Origin: Pedobacter deserti
Lineage (GTDB): Bacteria > Bacteroidota > Bacteroidia > Sphingobacteriales > Sphingobacteriaceae
DNA: 64,000 nucleotides
Reading direction: 5' to 3'
Assembly: GCF_024436415.1 (NCBI RefSeq)
Contig: NZ_JAFMZQ010000002.1
Location: forward strand, 248,001-312,000
A program made the translations under genes and the position numbers. The notes below the pieces were generated by a model. It saw only the letters and a program-made list of their open reading frames with translations, did not search any database and was not told where the DNA came from. Shown here in pieces: positions 20,607-31,113 of the stretch (positions are counted from its first letter, which is position 1; every line of letters starts with the position of its first letter).

Positions 20607-21626
20607 CTAATTGTTTTTTCTGGCTTTTTTTTCCGCTTTCATCCTTTTACGTACGCCATCATCCACGCCGGTGCCGGCAGGCATCGGTTTAAATACTGAT
20701 CCGGAGGTGTCGGGCGCTGGTGGTGCGGTTTTAATCTGATACCGGTGTATAATATTCCCAGAGATCCTTTCTGTGGTATGTGGCAATATGCGGTGGGAAA
20801 ACTTGGCGCCTTTTGCCTTCCAGCCCACAGCGAGTTCCTTTCGGGGGCGCAGCGACATCCGGATTACGGCGTTGACAACTTTCTCCGGTGGATCCATTGC
20901 GGCCATTCTGGGCGTTCCGCCGCTGTAATTGGCAGCGTGACGCCAGAACGGAGTGTCTGCCGCCCAGGGTTGCACGGTGACTATTTTGATTTTTTTATAG
21001 CCGTTAAGTCGAAGTTCCTGATTGATGGCCTGGCTAAGATTAAGAATGCCCCCTTTTGTGGCGGCATAGCTGGCATGATAAGCAAGGGGATTGTGACTTT
21101 CTATAGAACCCATGTTGATGATGGTACCATATCCCTGCGACCGGAAGAGCTGAACGGCTGCGTGCGAGGCGTAGATAAAGCCTTTGAGGTTAATGTCGAC
21201 AAGCCTGGCCTGATCTGCAATGGGAATATCCCAGAACCGTCCTATAGCCCCAACGCCGGCCATGTTGATCCATACATCAATTTTTCCGTACTTGTCCACC
21301 GCCGCCTTGGTTAGCCGCTCTATATCCTCGGGTTTACTGATATCCATAGGCACCACCAGGGCTGTACCACCAGCGTTGCGTATGTTTGTCGCGACTTCCT
21401 CCAGATCGTTTTCCCGCCTGGCGGCAATGACAACATTGGCCTTGTACCGGCCAAGCTCTTCAGCTACGCCGCGGCCAAAACCGCTGGAGGCGCCAATGAT
21501 CACATAGGTTTTGCCGTTTATTTTCTGCTGTCCCGGTTTGCCGAGTTTTGATGTGGCGCAACCTAACGATACTATTGTTATGGCGACTGCCATAAGGTAT
21601 TTGATTAAATAGGGGTTCGAGTTCAT
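20607..21626 (-). CDS. Short-chain dehydrogenase/reductase with an N-terminal export-like signal
   Basis: 339 residues. The SDR core has the cofactor loop IGASSGFGRG (44-53), the NMAG motif, and the catalytic YAATK. Its first 23 residues, ending AITIVSLGCATSK, look like a lipoprotein signal with Cys23, though a Ser at -3 makes the lipobox weak. The C-terminus has an extra Lys/Arg-rich tail (VRKRMKAEKKARKNN). An NAD(P)-dependent enzyme outside the cytoplasm would be odd, so the signal may act only as a membrane anchor. The GNAT gene follows after 2 bases. Substrate unknown. Confidence 0.82.
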   Translation of the reverse strand: MNSNPYLIKYLMAVAITIVSLGCATSKLGKPGQQKINGKTYVIIGASSGFGRGVAEELGRYKANVVIAARRENDLEEVATNIRNAGGTALVVPMDISKPEDIERLTKAAVDKYGKIDVWINMAGVGAIGRFWDIPIADQARLVDINLKGFIYASHAAVQLFRSQGYGTIINMGSIESHNPLAYHASYAATKGGILNLSQAINQELRLNGYKKIKIVTVQPWAADTPFWRHAANYSGGTPRMAAMDPPEKVVNAVIRMSLRPRKELAVGWKAKGAKFSHRILPHTTERISGNIIHRYQIKTAPPAPDTSGSVFKPMPAGTGVDDGVRKRMKAEKKARKNN

Positions 21627-21759
21627 AGCTTTTGGTAATTGACGTCACGGGATGTCCGTGTCTACGCTAACAAAAGCCGGTTAAAACAAGTTCGTTAGAA
21701 TTTTCAGTTCAGTATTTATCTCCAGTTCCCCCCGTATAAATTCTTAGCCGTTGCACTGC

Positions 21760-21912
21760 CTATGCGTGGTATATTTGTCTATTCTCGTGTAGCGTTTTAA
21801 AACTCGCTTTGGTATCTTTTTGATCGCGTTCAAGGGCAACAACGACGCCAAAAATTAAGGTTCCGATAAATAAGAATATTAATAGCCAGTCGAATGATTC
21901 CAGTTTTTTCAT
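21760..21912 (-). CDS. Small single-pass membrane protein (50 aa)
   Basis: From ATG at 21912 it encodes MKKLESFDWLLIFLFIGTLI followed by a hydrophobic end and a charged tail ERDQKDTKAS. That is one transmembrane helix with a polar C-terminus. The longer open frame from 21987 would run through the gapA terminator hairpin, so the shorter start is preferred. No family recognised; small inner-membrane peptide of unknown role. Confidence 0.5.
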   Translation of the reverse strand: MKKLESFDWLLIFLFIGTLIFGVVVALERDQKDTKASFKTLHENRQIYHA

Positions 21913-21961
21913 AGTTTGTTGATAACACTCAGCCTGGGAAAAAGTTTCCTTAGAAAAAACT

Positions 21962-21994
21962 AAAAGGGATGTTCCATCCGGACACATCCCTTTT
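21962..21994 (-). terminator. Terminator of the pfkA-kinase-gapA operon
   Basis: An 11-base perfect stem AAAAGGGATGT / ACATCCCTTTT with an 11-base loop lies 32 bases beyond the gapA stop. On the minus strand the stem is followed by a T-rich run. Confidence 0.85.
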
Positions 21995-22026
21995 TCTAAC
22001 CAAATATAAACCTGTATGAACGGGTT

Positions 22027-23878
<1,852 letters not shown>

Positions 23879-23880
23879 AC

Positions 23881-24867
23881 TTATATAGACAATACTTTAG
23901 TCATTTCCAATAAATCACTTTCCAGCTTAAAGCTGTGCTTGTTGAGCGCTTCCTCAATACTGGTGGCCTGGATATCGTTTCCGCGAAGACCAACCATGTG
24001 CATGGTGTTGCCTCGAAGCAATTCATTTACTGCAGCAAATCCTAATCTGCTGCCAAGTATCCTGTCGAAACTGCTCGGGCTACCGCCACGCTGAAGGTGC
24101 CCGAGTATGGTTACCTTGGTATCATAATGGTTGAAACGCTCCTTAACTTTCTTCGCTATGTCGTACGCGCCGCCCGATTTATGCCCTTCGGATACGATAA
24201 CGATGCTTGAAGACTTCTTGGTCGAAGCACCTGATTCCAGTTGTGCGATAAGCTCGTCAAGACTCGTGTGGCGTTCCGGAAGCAGCACTGCTTCGGCACC
24301 GCTTGATATAGCGCTCCTTAATGCGATGCAGCCAGAGTCGCGGCCCATTACTTCAATAAAGAACAGCCGGTCGTGCGAATCGGCAGTATCCCTGATCTTA
24401 TCAATAGCTTCAATTACCGTGTTGATAGCGGTATCGTATCCCAGGGTAAAGTCAGATCCATAAAGGTCGTTATCAATGGTGCCCGGTACGCCCATAACCC
24501 GAACGCCGTGCTTCTTTGCGAAACGCAGCGCACCGGTAAAGGTGCCGTCGCCCCCAATAACAACGAGGCCGTCTATGTCTCTTTCTTTAAGGTTTTTAAA
24601 TGCTATGTCAAGTCCCTCGTCGGTCTTGAAATCAAGACAGCGGGCAGTCTTTAAAATTGTACCTCCAAGGTGAATGATGTTGCTCACAGATCTGGCATTC
24701 ATAGGGTTGATGTTGTTGTCTATCAGACCCTGATAGCCTTGCATTACACCGAACATATTAACGCCATTGTAAATTCCTGTCCGCACTACAGCCCTGATAC
24801 AGGCGTTCATTCCGGGCGCATCGCCCCCTGAGGTGAGTACAGCTATATTTTTAATATTTGGTTTCAT
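23881..24867 (-). CDS. pfkA: 6-phosphofructokinase (ATP-dependent)
   Basis: 328 residues. It phosphorylates fructose 6-phosphate to the 1,6-bisphosphate. Motifs are GGDAPGMNACIR at the N-terminus, VIGGDGTFTGA and the catalytic PGTIDNDL. The Gly after the Asp in GGDGT, and Gly rather than Lys before TIDND, mark the ATP-using rather than pyrophosphate-using type. ILGHLQRGGSPS near the C-terminus completes the site. It is the first gene of an operon with a BadF-family protein and gapA. Two palindromes and a near-consensus -7 element lie upstream. Confidence 0.96.
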   Translation of the reverse strand: MKPNIKNIAVLTSGGDAPGMNACIRAVVRTGIYNGVNMFGVMQGYQGLIDNNINPMNARSVSNIIHLGGTILKTARCLDFKTDEGLDIAFKNLKERDIDGLVVIGGDGTFTGALRFAKKHGVRVMGVPGTIDNDLYGSDFTLGYDTAINTVIEAIDKIRDTADSHDRLFFIEVMGRDSGCIALRSAISSGAEAVLLPERHTSLDELIAQLESGASTKKSSSIVIVSEGHKSGGAYDIAKKVKERFNHYDTKVTILGHLQRGGSPSSFDRILGSRLGFAAVNELLRGNTMHMVGLRGNDIQATSIEEALNKHSFKLESDLLEMTKVLSI

Positions 24868-24878
24868 GATTGTATGTA

Positions 24879-24886
24879 CGAATATA
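24879..24886 (-). promoter_or_regulatory. Probable -7 element of the pfkA operon
   Basis: The minus strand reads TATATTCG, one mismatch from TAnnTTTG, 11 bases before the pfkA ATG. Confidence 0.35.
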
Positions 24887-24888
24887 GC

Positions 24889-24934
24889 GTGTATTATTTA
24901 CACTAAGTAATTTATTTTGCATTTTCACATGCAA
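24889..24934. promoter_or_regulatory. Two palindromes upstream of the pfkA operon
   Basis: GTGTA-N5-TACAC (24889-24903) lies directly upstream of the probable -7 element. TTGCAT-N6-ATGCAA (24917-24934) lies about 14 bases further out. Both are perfect and placed where a repressor or activator would bind. AT-rich sequence yields such repeats by chance, so this is a candidate only. Confidence 0.4.
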
Positions 24935-24985
24935 TTTGGCAGCAAGTATATTTATTTGCGTCAACATAAAAAAATTAAAGACCGA

Positions 24986-25726
24986 TTACTTTCCGCCCTG
25001 CACAGGCTGTTGTAAAGCAGACTGCAAATATTTAGCGTTCGTAACTGCATAGCCCTGTACATCATTGTTGAAATAAATGAAAGCTTGTTCGATATATGCC
25101 CTCATTTTCAGGTTGTTTGCAAAACTGTCCAGCTCCTGCTTTGAATACTCCGAGGCATAAAGCTGCTGCCCGCCATGCATGCGGTAATACAGCAGGTCGG
25201 TGTTGCTTACCATGTTATCCGGGAAATCCGGATGGCTCATTCCACAGAAGCTGATACGGTGTTCAGCAAGCTGGTCCCACACCTCTTGTTTCCACCAGCT
25301 TTCGTGTCTGAACTCAACTACATTGCGGATGTGTTTGTCTAACCCTCCCGTGATCCGGCTGAGCCGCTCTTCTGAAAATGTGAAGTTTGGAGGAAACTGC
25401 CAGAGCGTGCATCCCAGTTTCTCTTTCAGCCCGTTCTCAACAACGAGGTAGAAGTCGCTTATCATTTGCGACGCACCAGTCATTTTCTTATAATGTGTGA
25501 TGGATCTGGGGGCTTTAACGGCGAACAAAAAATTGTCCGGGCTCTGCTCATACCAGCTTTTTAGTACAGGTAATCGCGGAAAGCGGTAAAACGTAACATT
25601 CAGTTCCAGGGTTTTGAAATGCTCACAGTAAAATTCAAACCATTTCTTCTGCGGCAGGTCTTCCGGATAGAAATCCCCGACCCAGTGCTTATAGTGGAAT
25701 CCCGAACAACCGATTGATGTAATCAT
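24986..25726 (-). CDS. DUF72 family protein
   Basis: 246 residues of the DUF72 family (TIM-barrel-like, YecE-related). Marks are the N-terminal IGCSGFHYKHWVGDFYP, the NVTFYRFP strand, FAVKAPRSITH, LWQFPPNF, and VVEFRHESWW. Members are widespread but their biochemical role is not established. It stands alone with its own upstream region; pfkA lies downstream on the same strand after 118 bases containing that operon's promoter. Confidence 0.88.
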   Translation of the reverse strand: MITSIGCSGFHYKHWVGDFYPEDLPQKKWFEFYCEHFKTLELNVTFYRFPRLPVLKSWYEQSPDNFLFAVKAPRSITHYKKMTGASQMISDFYLVVENGLKEKLGCTLWQFPPNFTFSEERLSRITGGLDKHIRNVVEFRHESWWKQEVWDQLAEHRISFCGMSHPDFPDNMVSNTDLLYYRMHGGQQLYASEYSKQELDSFANNLKMRAYIEQAFIYFNNDVQGYAVTNAKYLQSALQQPVQGGK

Positions 25727-25894
25727 ATCTTGTTTCCTTTTACAGAGTTCAGCAAAAAACGTGCGGCTGTGAATTTATGACGGCAAACCTAGTACTTCTA
25801 CTTCTTTCAGCGGGGAAAAATACCCGATAACGTTAGAGGGAACACAGTTTCAGACTTGCGTTGTTAATCATCTACAATAAATCAACCTATCGTT

Positions 25895-26131
25895 ATGGAA
25901 AATCAAAATGAACAGCTGAAGAATGACGCCGAGCGTGATAAGCATATCAACACAGGTGTAGTTCCCGAAGATCAGATCAAAGGCAGCGATGCCGACACCA
26001 ATCCGGAATTGGACATCTCGAACTCACCGGATACAAAAAGTGATGAGCGCGACGCATCTGGCGTCGGTTCTCAGGAAAATGATGTTGAGGACATGGATAT
26101 AGATGAGAGCACGGGTGGATCGGCAATGTAA
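25895..26131 (+). CDS. Small acidic, probably disordered protein overlapping a glycosyltransferase gene
   Basis: 78 residues, strongly acidic (runs such as EDMDIDES), lacking aromatic residues and Cys, with no signal peptide. It begins MENQNEQLKNDAERDKHIN. Composition resembles the 110-residue protein at 18685-19017, though I see no clear alignment. It is the first gene of the heptose/glycosyltransferase set. Its 3' end overlaps the next gene by 29 bases in another frame, so their translation is probably coupled. Function unknown. Confidence 0.7.
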   Translation: MENQNEQLKNDAERDKHINTGVVPEDQIKGSDADTNPELDISNSPDTKSDERDASGVGSQENDVEDMDIDESTGGSAM

Positions 26132-27071
26132 ACTCAGAATTTTTACCTGGCATATTCACGGAAGTTATCTTTTTTACCTCTCGCAGGGTGATTATGAGAT
26201 CTACATTCCGGTAAAGGAGCAGCGGACCGAAGGCTATTACGGACGGGGGTCGACCTTTCCTTTTGGGGATAACGTCCACGAAGTACCAGCCAATGAAGTA
26301 AGGAACATGAGTTTCGACCTCATCCTGTACCAGACGGACGAGAATTATCTGGTCGACCAGTACGAGATATTATCAGATACACAACGCGCGCTCCCCCGGA
26401 TATACCTGGAACATGATCCGCCCTGGGATCATCCTACAAATGCCCGGCATCCCGTTACTGATCCGAAGGTCTTGCTGGTACATGTCACCCATTTTAACGC
26501 ACTGATGTGGGATAACTATGGGTTAAAGACCCGCGTTATAGAACATGGCGTACTGGTACCCGAACTGCCTGCACAGGAAAAAACAGAACGGGGTATTGTG
26601 GTGATCAACAACCTGCCCACTCGCGGCCGCTTGCTCGGGCTTGATATTTTTGAGCAGGTACGGGAACGCATACCGCTCGATCTGGTGGGCATGGGGGCAG
26701 AAAAATATGGGATCGGTGAAGTGCTGCATCCGGATCTGCCGGCTTTTACTTCTAAATACCGGTTCTTCTTTAACCCGATCAGATATACGAGCCTGGGCCT
26801 TGCGGTATGCGAAAGCATGATGCTCGGCCTGCCTGTGGTTGGGCTTGCCACTACAGAGATGGCCGTAACGATCAAAAATGGTTATTCGGGATATGTCCAT
26901 ACTGATATAGATTTCCTGATCAGCAAGATGGAATATTTGCTTAGTCACCCCGCCGAAGCCGAAGAAATGGGCCGTAATGCCAGGCAGGAGGCACTCCGTC
27001 GATTCAATATTAAGCGCTTCGCAGAGGAATGGACATCACTATTTAACGAGGTAGTTAACGCTCACAATTAA
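26103..27071 (+). CDS. Glycosyltransferase, GT-B fold (GT4-like)
   Basis: Up to 322 residues. It lacks an obvious signal or membrane helix. The first strand is LRIFTWHIHGSYLFYLS. The C-terminal Rossmann half has FNPIRYTSLGLAVCESMMLGLPVVG, the E-x7-E-like donor-binding region of GT4-type enzymes, then the typical tail ARQEALRRFNIKRFAEEW. It probably adds a sugar from a nucleotide donor to a cell-surface or intracellular acceptor. Possible starts are ATG 26103 or GTG 26115; both overlap the small acidic gene upstream. The GT4-GmhA fusion gene begins 10 bases downstream. Confidence 0.82.
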   Translation: MRARVDRQCKLRIFTWHIHGSYLFYLSQGDYEIYIPVKEQRTEGYYGRGSTFPFGDNVHEVPANEVRNMSFDLILYQTDENYLVDQYEILSDTQRALPRIYLEHDPPWDHPTNARHPVTDPKVLLVHVTHFNALMWDNYGLKTRVIEHGVLVPELPAQEKTERGIVVINNLPTRGRLLGLDIFEQVRERIPLDLVGMGAEKYGIGEVLHPDLPAFTSKYRFFFNPIRYTSLGLAVCESMMLGLPVVGLATTEMAVTIKNGYSGYVHTDIDFLISKMEYLLSHPAEAEEMGRNARQEALRRFNIKRFAEEWTSLFNEVVNAHN

Positions 27072-27081
27072 AATCTGACCT

Positions 27082-29025
27082 ATGAAAAAGAGAATTGCTT
27101 TCATCAGCGAACATGCTTCGCCACTTGCTGCGCTTGGCGGTACTGACAGCGGCGGCCAGAATGTATATGTAGGTGAACTGGCTGCGCAGCTCGCAGCAAA
27201 AGGCTACAAAATAGATATTTATACCCGGCGGGAAGATCAGGAGGTTGCCCACAAGGTTCCGTATTGTCCGAATGTCCGGGTGATTCATGTAGATGCAGGC
27301 CCGGCTGAACGCATTCCGAAGGAAGATATACTTCCGTATATGAGTGAGTTTGCCCGGAATGTGCGCAAATTTATGGATACTGAAGACCTGAGTTACGAAC
27401 TGGTCCATGCGAATTTCTTTATGTCCGGGATGGTCGCTATGAGACTAAAGGAATGGATGGACATCCCTTTTGCGATTACATTTCACGCGCTTGGTCATGT
27501 GCGCAGGCAGCATCAAAAGGAACGCGACCGTTTTCCCGCCGAACGTCTCCAGATAGAGGAAGAACTTGTACGGGAAGCAGACGTAATTATTGCGGAATGT
27601 CCGCAGGATAAGGACGATCTCATCAGTTATTACCGTGCAGATGCCCGCAAGATCAGCATCATACCCTGCGGCTTCAATCCGGAGGAGTTTTTCCCGATCG
27701 ACAAGAAACTCTCGAGAACGGCACTTGGCCTGGCAGATGATGATAAGGTTTTGCTTCAGCTTGGGCGGATGGTGCCCAGGAAGGGCGTCGACAATGTCAT
27801 TGAAGCACTTGCCCTGCTTCCGGAGCATCTATCGGACGTTAAACTTCTGGTCGTAGGCGGCGAAAGCAGCGGTAAGGATCAGGGAAGTGATGCGGAGATA
27901 GTAAGGCTCAAAGCCCTTGCCACCAAACTTGGGGTTGCCGCACGTGTAGTTTTTACCGGACGGAAGGACAGGGAGCAGCTTAAGATTTATTATGATGCTG
28001 CCGACATTTTTATTACAACGCCCTGGTATGAACCATTCGGCATTACACCCCTTGAGGCTATGGCCTGTGGTACGCCTGTAATAGGCGCCGCCGTAGGCGG
28101 AATAAAATATAGCGTAGCAGATGGGGAAACAGGTTATTTGGTGCCGCCTAAATCACCTTCCGAGCTTGCGAAAAAGATTACCGGACTCTTACAGGACCGG
28201 CAGTTGCTGGAACGCTTCTCTAAAAATGCCCTGAAGCATGTTCACGCCAATTTTACCTGGGAGAAGGTGGCAGAACAGGTGCGCCAGTTGTATGTTGCGA
28301 TTTCTGAGGAACAGGAGCGAAAATTGTCGGCTACGCATAAACTGATCGACGAGGCCTTTGAAGATGCCGCGCGGACCTTTCGCAAGTCGGCCTCAGCACT
28401 GAACGACCAGGTGGCGAAAGCAGCCAAATGTATGTCGGCCGCTCTGAAGCGGGGAAACAAAATCCTGGTGTGTGGCAACGGCGGAAGTGCTGCCGAAAGT
28501 CAGCATTTTTCAGCCGAGTTGCTGGGACGGTTTGAGATACCCGAACGCCGCGGACTTCCGGCGATAGCGCTGACCGCCGATACCGCTATGCTGACGGCCT
28601 GGTCGAACGATTTTGGCTTTAGCGACGTTTTTGCGCGCCAGGTGCAGGCGTACGGACAGGCTGGCGATGTGCTGCTTTGCTTAAGTACCAGCGGGGCTTC
28701 GCCTAATATTATTAAAGCGTTGCAGACAGCTAAGGACATGGACATTTGCTGTATTACCATGTTGGGTAAAGACGGCGGTGAGGCGGCAATGTACGGCGAT
28801 ATTAATCTCATTGTGCCCTCCCAAAGCTCTCAGCGTATTCAGGAAGTGCATTTGCATCTGGTTCATGTACTGTGCGGGCTTATTGAACAGCGGCTGTTCA
28901 TCCCTGAGCAATCGCGTACCGACTTTAGCCGGGGCCAGGCTTACGCACCGTTGAATTTCGATGGCCAGGAACAGTTTTCTTATGCCGGTATTCACGGCAG
29001 GTACACTCAGAGATATGGCAGCTAG
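27082..29025 (+). CDS. Fusion of a GT4 glycosyltransferase and a GmhA-type sedoheptulose-7-phosphate isomerase
   Basis: 647 residues with two complete parts. Residues 1-405 are a GT4 enzyme: the N-terminal loop GGTDSGGQNVYVGEL as in sucrose-phosphate-synthase relatives, LGRMVPRKGVDNVIEAL, and donor site EPFGITPLEAMACGTPVIG. Residues about 415-610 are a SIS domain matching GmhA: CGNGGSAAESQHF (464-476), E479 in the SAELLGRF position of the E. coli catalytic Glu, STSGASPN (535-542), and RIQEVHLHLVHVL with the catalytic-type His. GmhA makes D-glycero-D-manno-heptose 7-phosphate. A GT and GmhA in one chain suggests that heptose is both made and used here. gmhB overlaps the 3' end by 11 bases. Confidence 0.92.
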   Translation: MKKRIAFISEHASPLAALGGTDSGGQNVYVGELAAQLAAKGYKIDIYTRREDQEVAHKVPYCPNVRVIHVDAGPAERIPKEDILPYMSEFARNVRKFMDTEDLSYELVHANFFMSGMVAMRLKEWMDIPFAITFHALGHVRRQHQKERDRFPAERLQIEEELVREADVIIAECPQDKDDLISYYRADARKISIIPCGFNPEEFFPIDKKLSRTALGLADDDKVLLQLGRMVPRKGVDNVIEALALLPEHLSDVKLLVVGGESSGKDQGSDAEIVRLKALATKLGVAARVVFTGRKDREQLKIYYDAADIFITTPWYEPFGITPLEAMACGTPVIGAAVGGIKYSVADGETGYLVPPKSPSELAKKITGLLQDRQLLERFSKNALKHVHANFTWEKVAEQVRQLYVAISEEQERKLSATHKLIDEAFEDAARTFRKSASALNDQVAKAAKCMSAALKRGNKILVCGNGGSAAESQHFSAELLGRFEIPERRGLPAIALTADTAMLTAWSNDFGFSDVFARQVQAYGQAGDVLLCLSTSGASPNIIKALQTAKDMDICCITMLGKDGGEAAMYGDINLIVPSQSSQRIQEVHLHLVHVLCGLIEQRLFIPEQSRTDFSRGQAYAPLNFDGQEQFSYAGIHGRYTQRYGS

Positions 29026-29626
29026 AAAGGCAATATTTCTGGATAAGGACGGTACGTTGATCTGTGACGTTCCCTATAACGTAAATCCGGAACGGATCGT
29101 TTTATCAGATCATCTGACGAATGGACTGAAACGTTTTGTTGACGCAGGATATAGTCTCTTTGTCGTCTCAAATCAGTCCGGAGTAGCTAAGGGATATTTT
29201 GGCATAGATCAGCTCGCGCCGGTCGAACAGATGATTCGTGCGCTGCTTGCCGCCAAGGGTATTGAGCTGATGCAGTTTTACTTTTGTCCGCATTATCCCG
29301 ACGGACAAATCGGGCCATATAGCCGGGTATGCGACTGCCGCAAACCTAGGCCCGGAATGCTGAAAGCTGCCGCGCGCGACTGGAATATAGATTTGTCGGC
29401 CTCATGGATGATCGGCGATATTTTAGACGACGTGGAGGCTGGTAACACAGCCGGGTGCCGGACAGTGCTGATCAACAACGGCAATGAAACACTGTGGGAA
29501 CTTAATGAAAGTCGTGTTCCAGATTATATAGCAGCTTCAATAGATGAGGCGGCTGAATATATCCTTGAGGGCGCGGCAAGTTTGGCCGATAACACAATTG
29601 CGCTTAATAAAGCAGACAGAATATGA
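29015..29626 (+). CDS. gmhB: D-glycero-beta-D-manno-heptose-1,7-bisphosphate 7-phosphatase
   Basis: 203 residues of the HAD-IIIA family. It removes the 7-phosphate between the kinase and nucleotidyltransferase steps of HldE. Motif I is IFLDKDGTL (nucleophile Asp and general acid Asp), motif II is VVSNQSGVAKG, and motif IV is MIGDILDDVEAG. The zinc loop typical of GmhB is present as CPHYPDG then CDCRKPRPGM, with a longer spacer between the pairs than in E. coli. ATG 29015 is chosen because motif I then lies at the usual distance; a longer frame from 28961 would run deep into the fusion gene. Its TGA shares the ATGA overlap with hldE. Confidence 0.9.
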   Translation: MAARKAIFLDKDGTLICDVPYNVNPERIVLSDHLTNGLKRFVDAGYSLFVVSNQSGVAKGYFGIDQLAPVEQMIRALLAAKGIELMQFYFCPHYPDGQIGPYSRVCDCRKPRPGMLKAAARDWNIDLSASWMIGDILDDVEAGNTAGCRTVLINNGNETLWELNESRVPDYIAASIDEAAEYILEGAASLADNTIALNKADRI

Positions 29627-31113
29627 AAACAGACTATTTGTTGTTATTTAAGAAGTTCAAAAAATATAAGATACTGGTTGTTGGCGATTTTATCCTCGAC
29701 GTTTACCTGGAGGGAAACTGTACCAGGCTGGCACCGGAGGCTTCTGTGCCAGTTGTTGATATCGTCAGCAAAAAACATTGTCTGGGAGGTGCCGCAAATG
29801 CAGCGGCCAACCTGAGTGCACTTGGTGCAAAGGTGTTCCTTTGTACGGTTACAGGAAACGATGCCGGACTGGATCAATCGGCCCGGCTCCTGGAGTCGGC
29901 AGGGATTTCCCGCGACTATATGGTAGCCGATCCTAAGCGAAGCACCCTGGTAAAGACCAGGGTTACATCGCCTTCTCACACGCTGGTGCGTTTTGACGAA
30001 GGGACAGACAGTCCATTGGAAACAGATGCAGAAACAGCTTTTATCGAACGTTTGCATCAGGCGTATTTTCAGTGCGACGCAGTGCTTATCGCCGACTATA
30101 ACAAGGGTACGCTGACGCCAACAGTGATATCTGAGATTAAAAAGCTCAAGCTGATGGCGGACAAATTTATCGCCGTAGACGCCAAGCGCGCTGAAGCTTT
30201 TGCTGAAATTGCGCCTGCACTGGTGAAGCCCAACTATGACGAAGCCATCAGGCTGCTCGCTTTGCCTTACAGCAGTGAATCGCGCGCCGATCAGTTAAAG
30301 CCCTTTGGCGAGCATTTCCAGAAACGGACAAATGCCTCGCTGGTAGCGCTAACAATGGATAAAGATGGTGCGCTCTTCTTTGAAGATGGAAAGTTTGTAC
30401 ACCGCGGTTACGCGCGGAAAGTCATTAACCCGAACGTGAGCGGGGCAGGAGATACCTACATCAGTGCACTCATGCTTTCGCTTATTGCCGGCGCGGCTTT
30501 GCCGGTTGCAGCCGATCTTGCTTCTGCCGCTGCAAGTATTGCCATTGCACGCGCCGATACAGCTATCTGCCAGGCAAACGAGCTGCTCGATGCGGTTACA
30601 ACAAATCAAAAGTATGTGAGCCTGCTTAGTCAGTTCCGTCAGAAATGCAGGGCTTTTAAAAGTGAGGGCAAACGGATCGTGTTTACCAATGGCTGTTTTG
30701 ATATCCTGCATAGCGGCCACGTAAGTTATCTTAAACAGGCCCGTGAAATGGGCGATCTGCTGGTAGTGGGGTTGAATAATGATGAAAGCATCAGACGGCT
30801 GAAGGGAAGCGACCGGCCTATTAATAGTCTGGATAACCGCATTGAGGTGCTTGCCGCCCTGGAGTTTGTCGACTACATCATCCCGTTTGGTAACCTGCGC
30901 GATGATACGCCAGTCAGCCTCATCCGACTAGTAAAACCGGACGTATTTGTAAAGGGGGGCGACTATCAGGGAAAGGCTTTACCAGAAGAAGCACTATTGC
31001 GGAAGATAGGCTGCAAAATAGAGTTCCTTCCCTTTGTAAGTAATCAGTCGACCACCCAGATCATAAACCGGGTAAGGAAAGACGGCCACCTGAAGATTGC
31101 TGTAATTAACTGA
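29623..31113 (+). CDS. hldE: Bifunctional heptose 7-phosphate kinase / heptose 1-phosphate adenylyltransferase
   Basis: 496 residues with both HldE domains. The N-terminal PfkB/ribokinase kinase (to about 315) has GGAANAAANLSALGA and anion-hole VSGAGDTY (GAGD 274-277). The C-terminal nucleotidyltransferase (from about 350) has NGCFDILHSGHVSYL with HSGH at 363-366 and KGGDYQGKALPE. With the GmhA part and GmhB it would give ADP-D-glycero-beta-D-manno-heptose. It starts in an ATGA overlap with gmhB and its TGA overlaps the ATG of the GT9 gene. The HldD epimerase that makes the L,D form is not in the window. Confidence 0.94.
   Translation: MKTDYLLLFKKFKKYKILVVGDFILDVYLEGNCTRLAPEASVPVVDIVSKKHCLGGAANAAANLSALGAKVFLCTVTGNDAGLDQSARLLESAGISRDYMVADPKRSTLVKTRVTSPSHTLVRFDEGTDSPLETDAETAFIERLHQAYFQCDAVLIADYNKGTLTPTVISEIKKLKLMADKFIAVDAKRAEAFAEIAPALVKPNYDEAIRLLALPYSSESRADQLKPFGEHFQKRTNASLVALTMDKDGALFFEDGKFVHRGYARKVINPNVSGAGDTYISALMLSLIAGAALPVAADLASAAASIAIARADTAICQANELLDAVTTNQKYVSLLSQFRQKCRAFKSEGKRIVFTNGCFDILHSGHVSYLKQAREMGDLLVVGLNNDESIRRLKGSDRPINSLDNRIEVLAALEFVDYIIPFGNLRDDTPVSLIRLVKPDVFVKGGDYQGKALPEEALLRKIGCKIEFLPFVSNQSTTQIINRVRKDGHLKIAVIN

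Noticed and set aside
20745..21314. 189-codon frame opposite the lipoprotein-like SDR gene
   Set aside because: Fully antisense to a recognised SDR; product has no motif.
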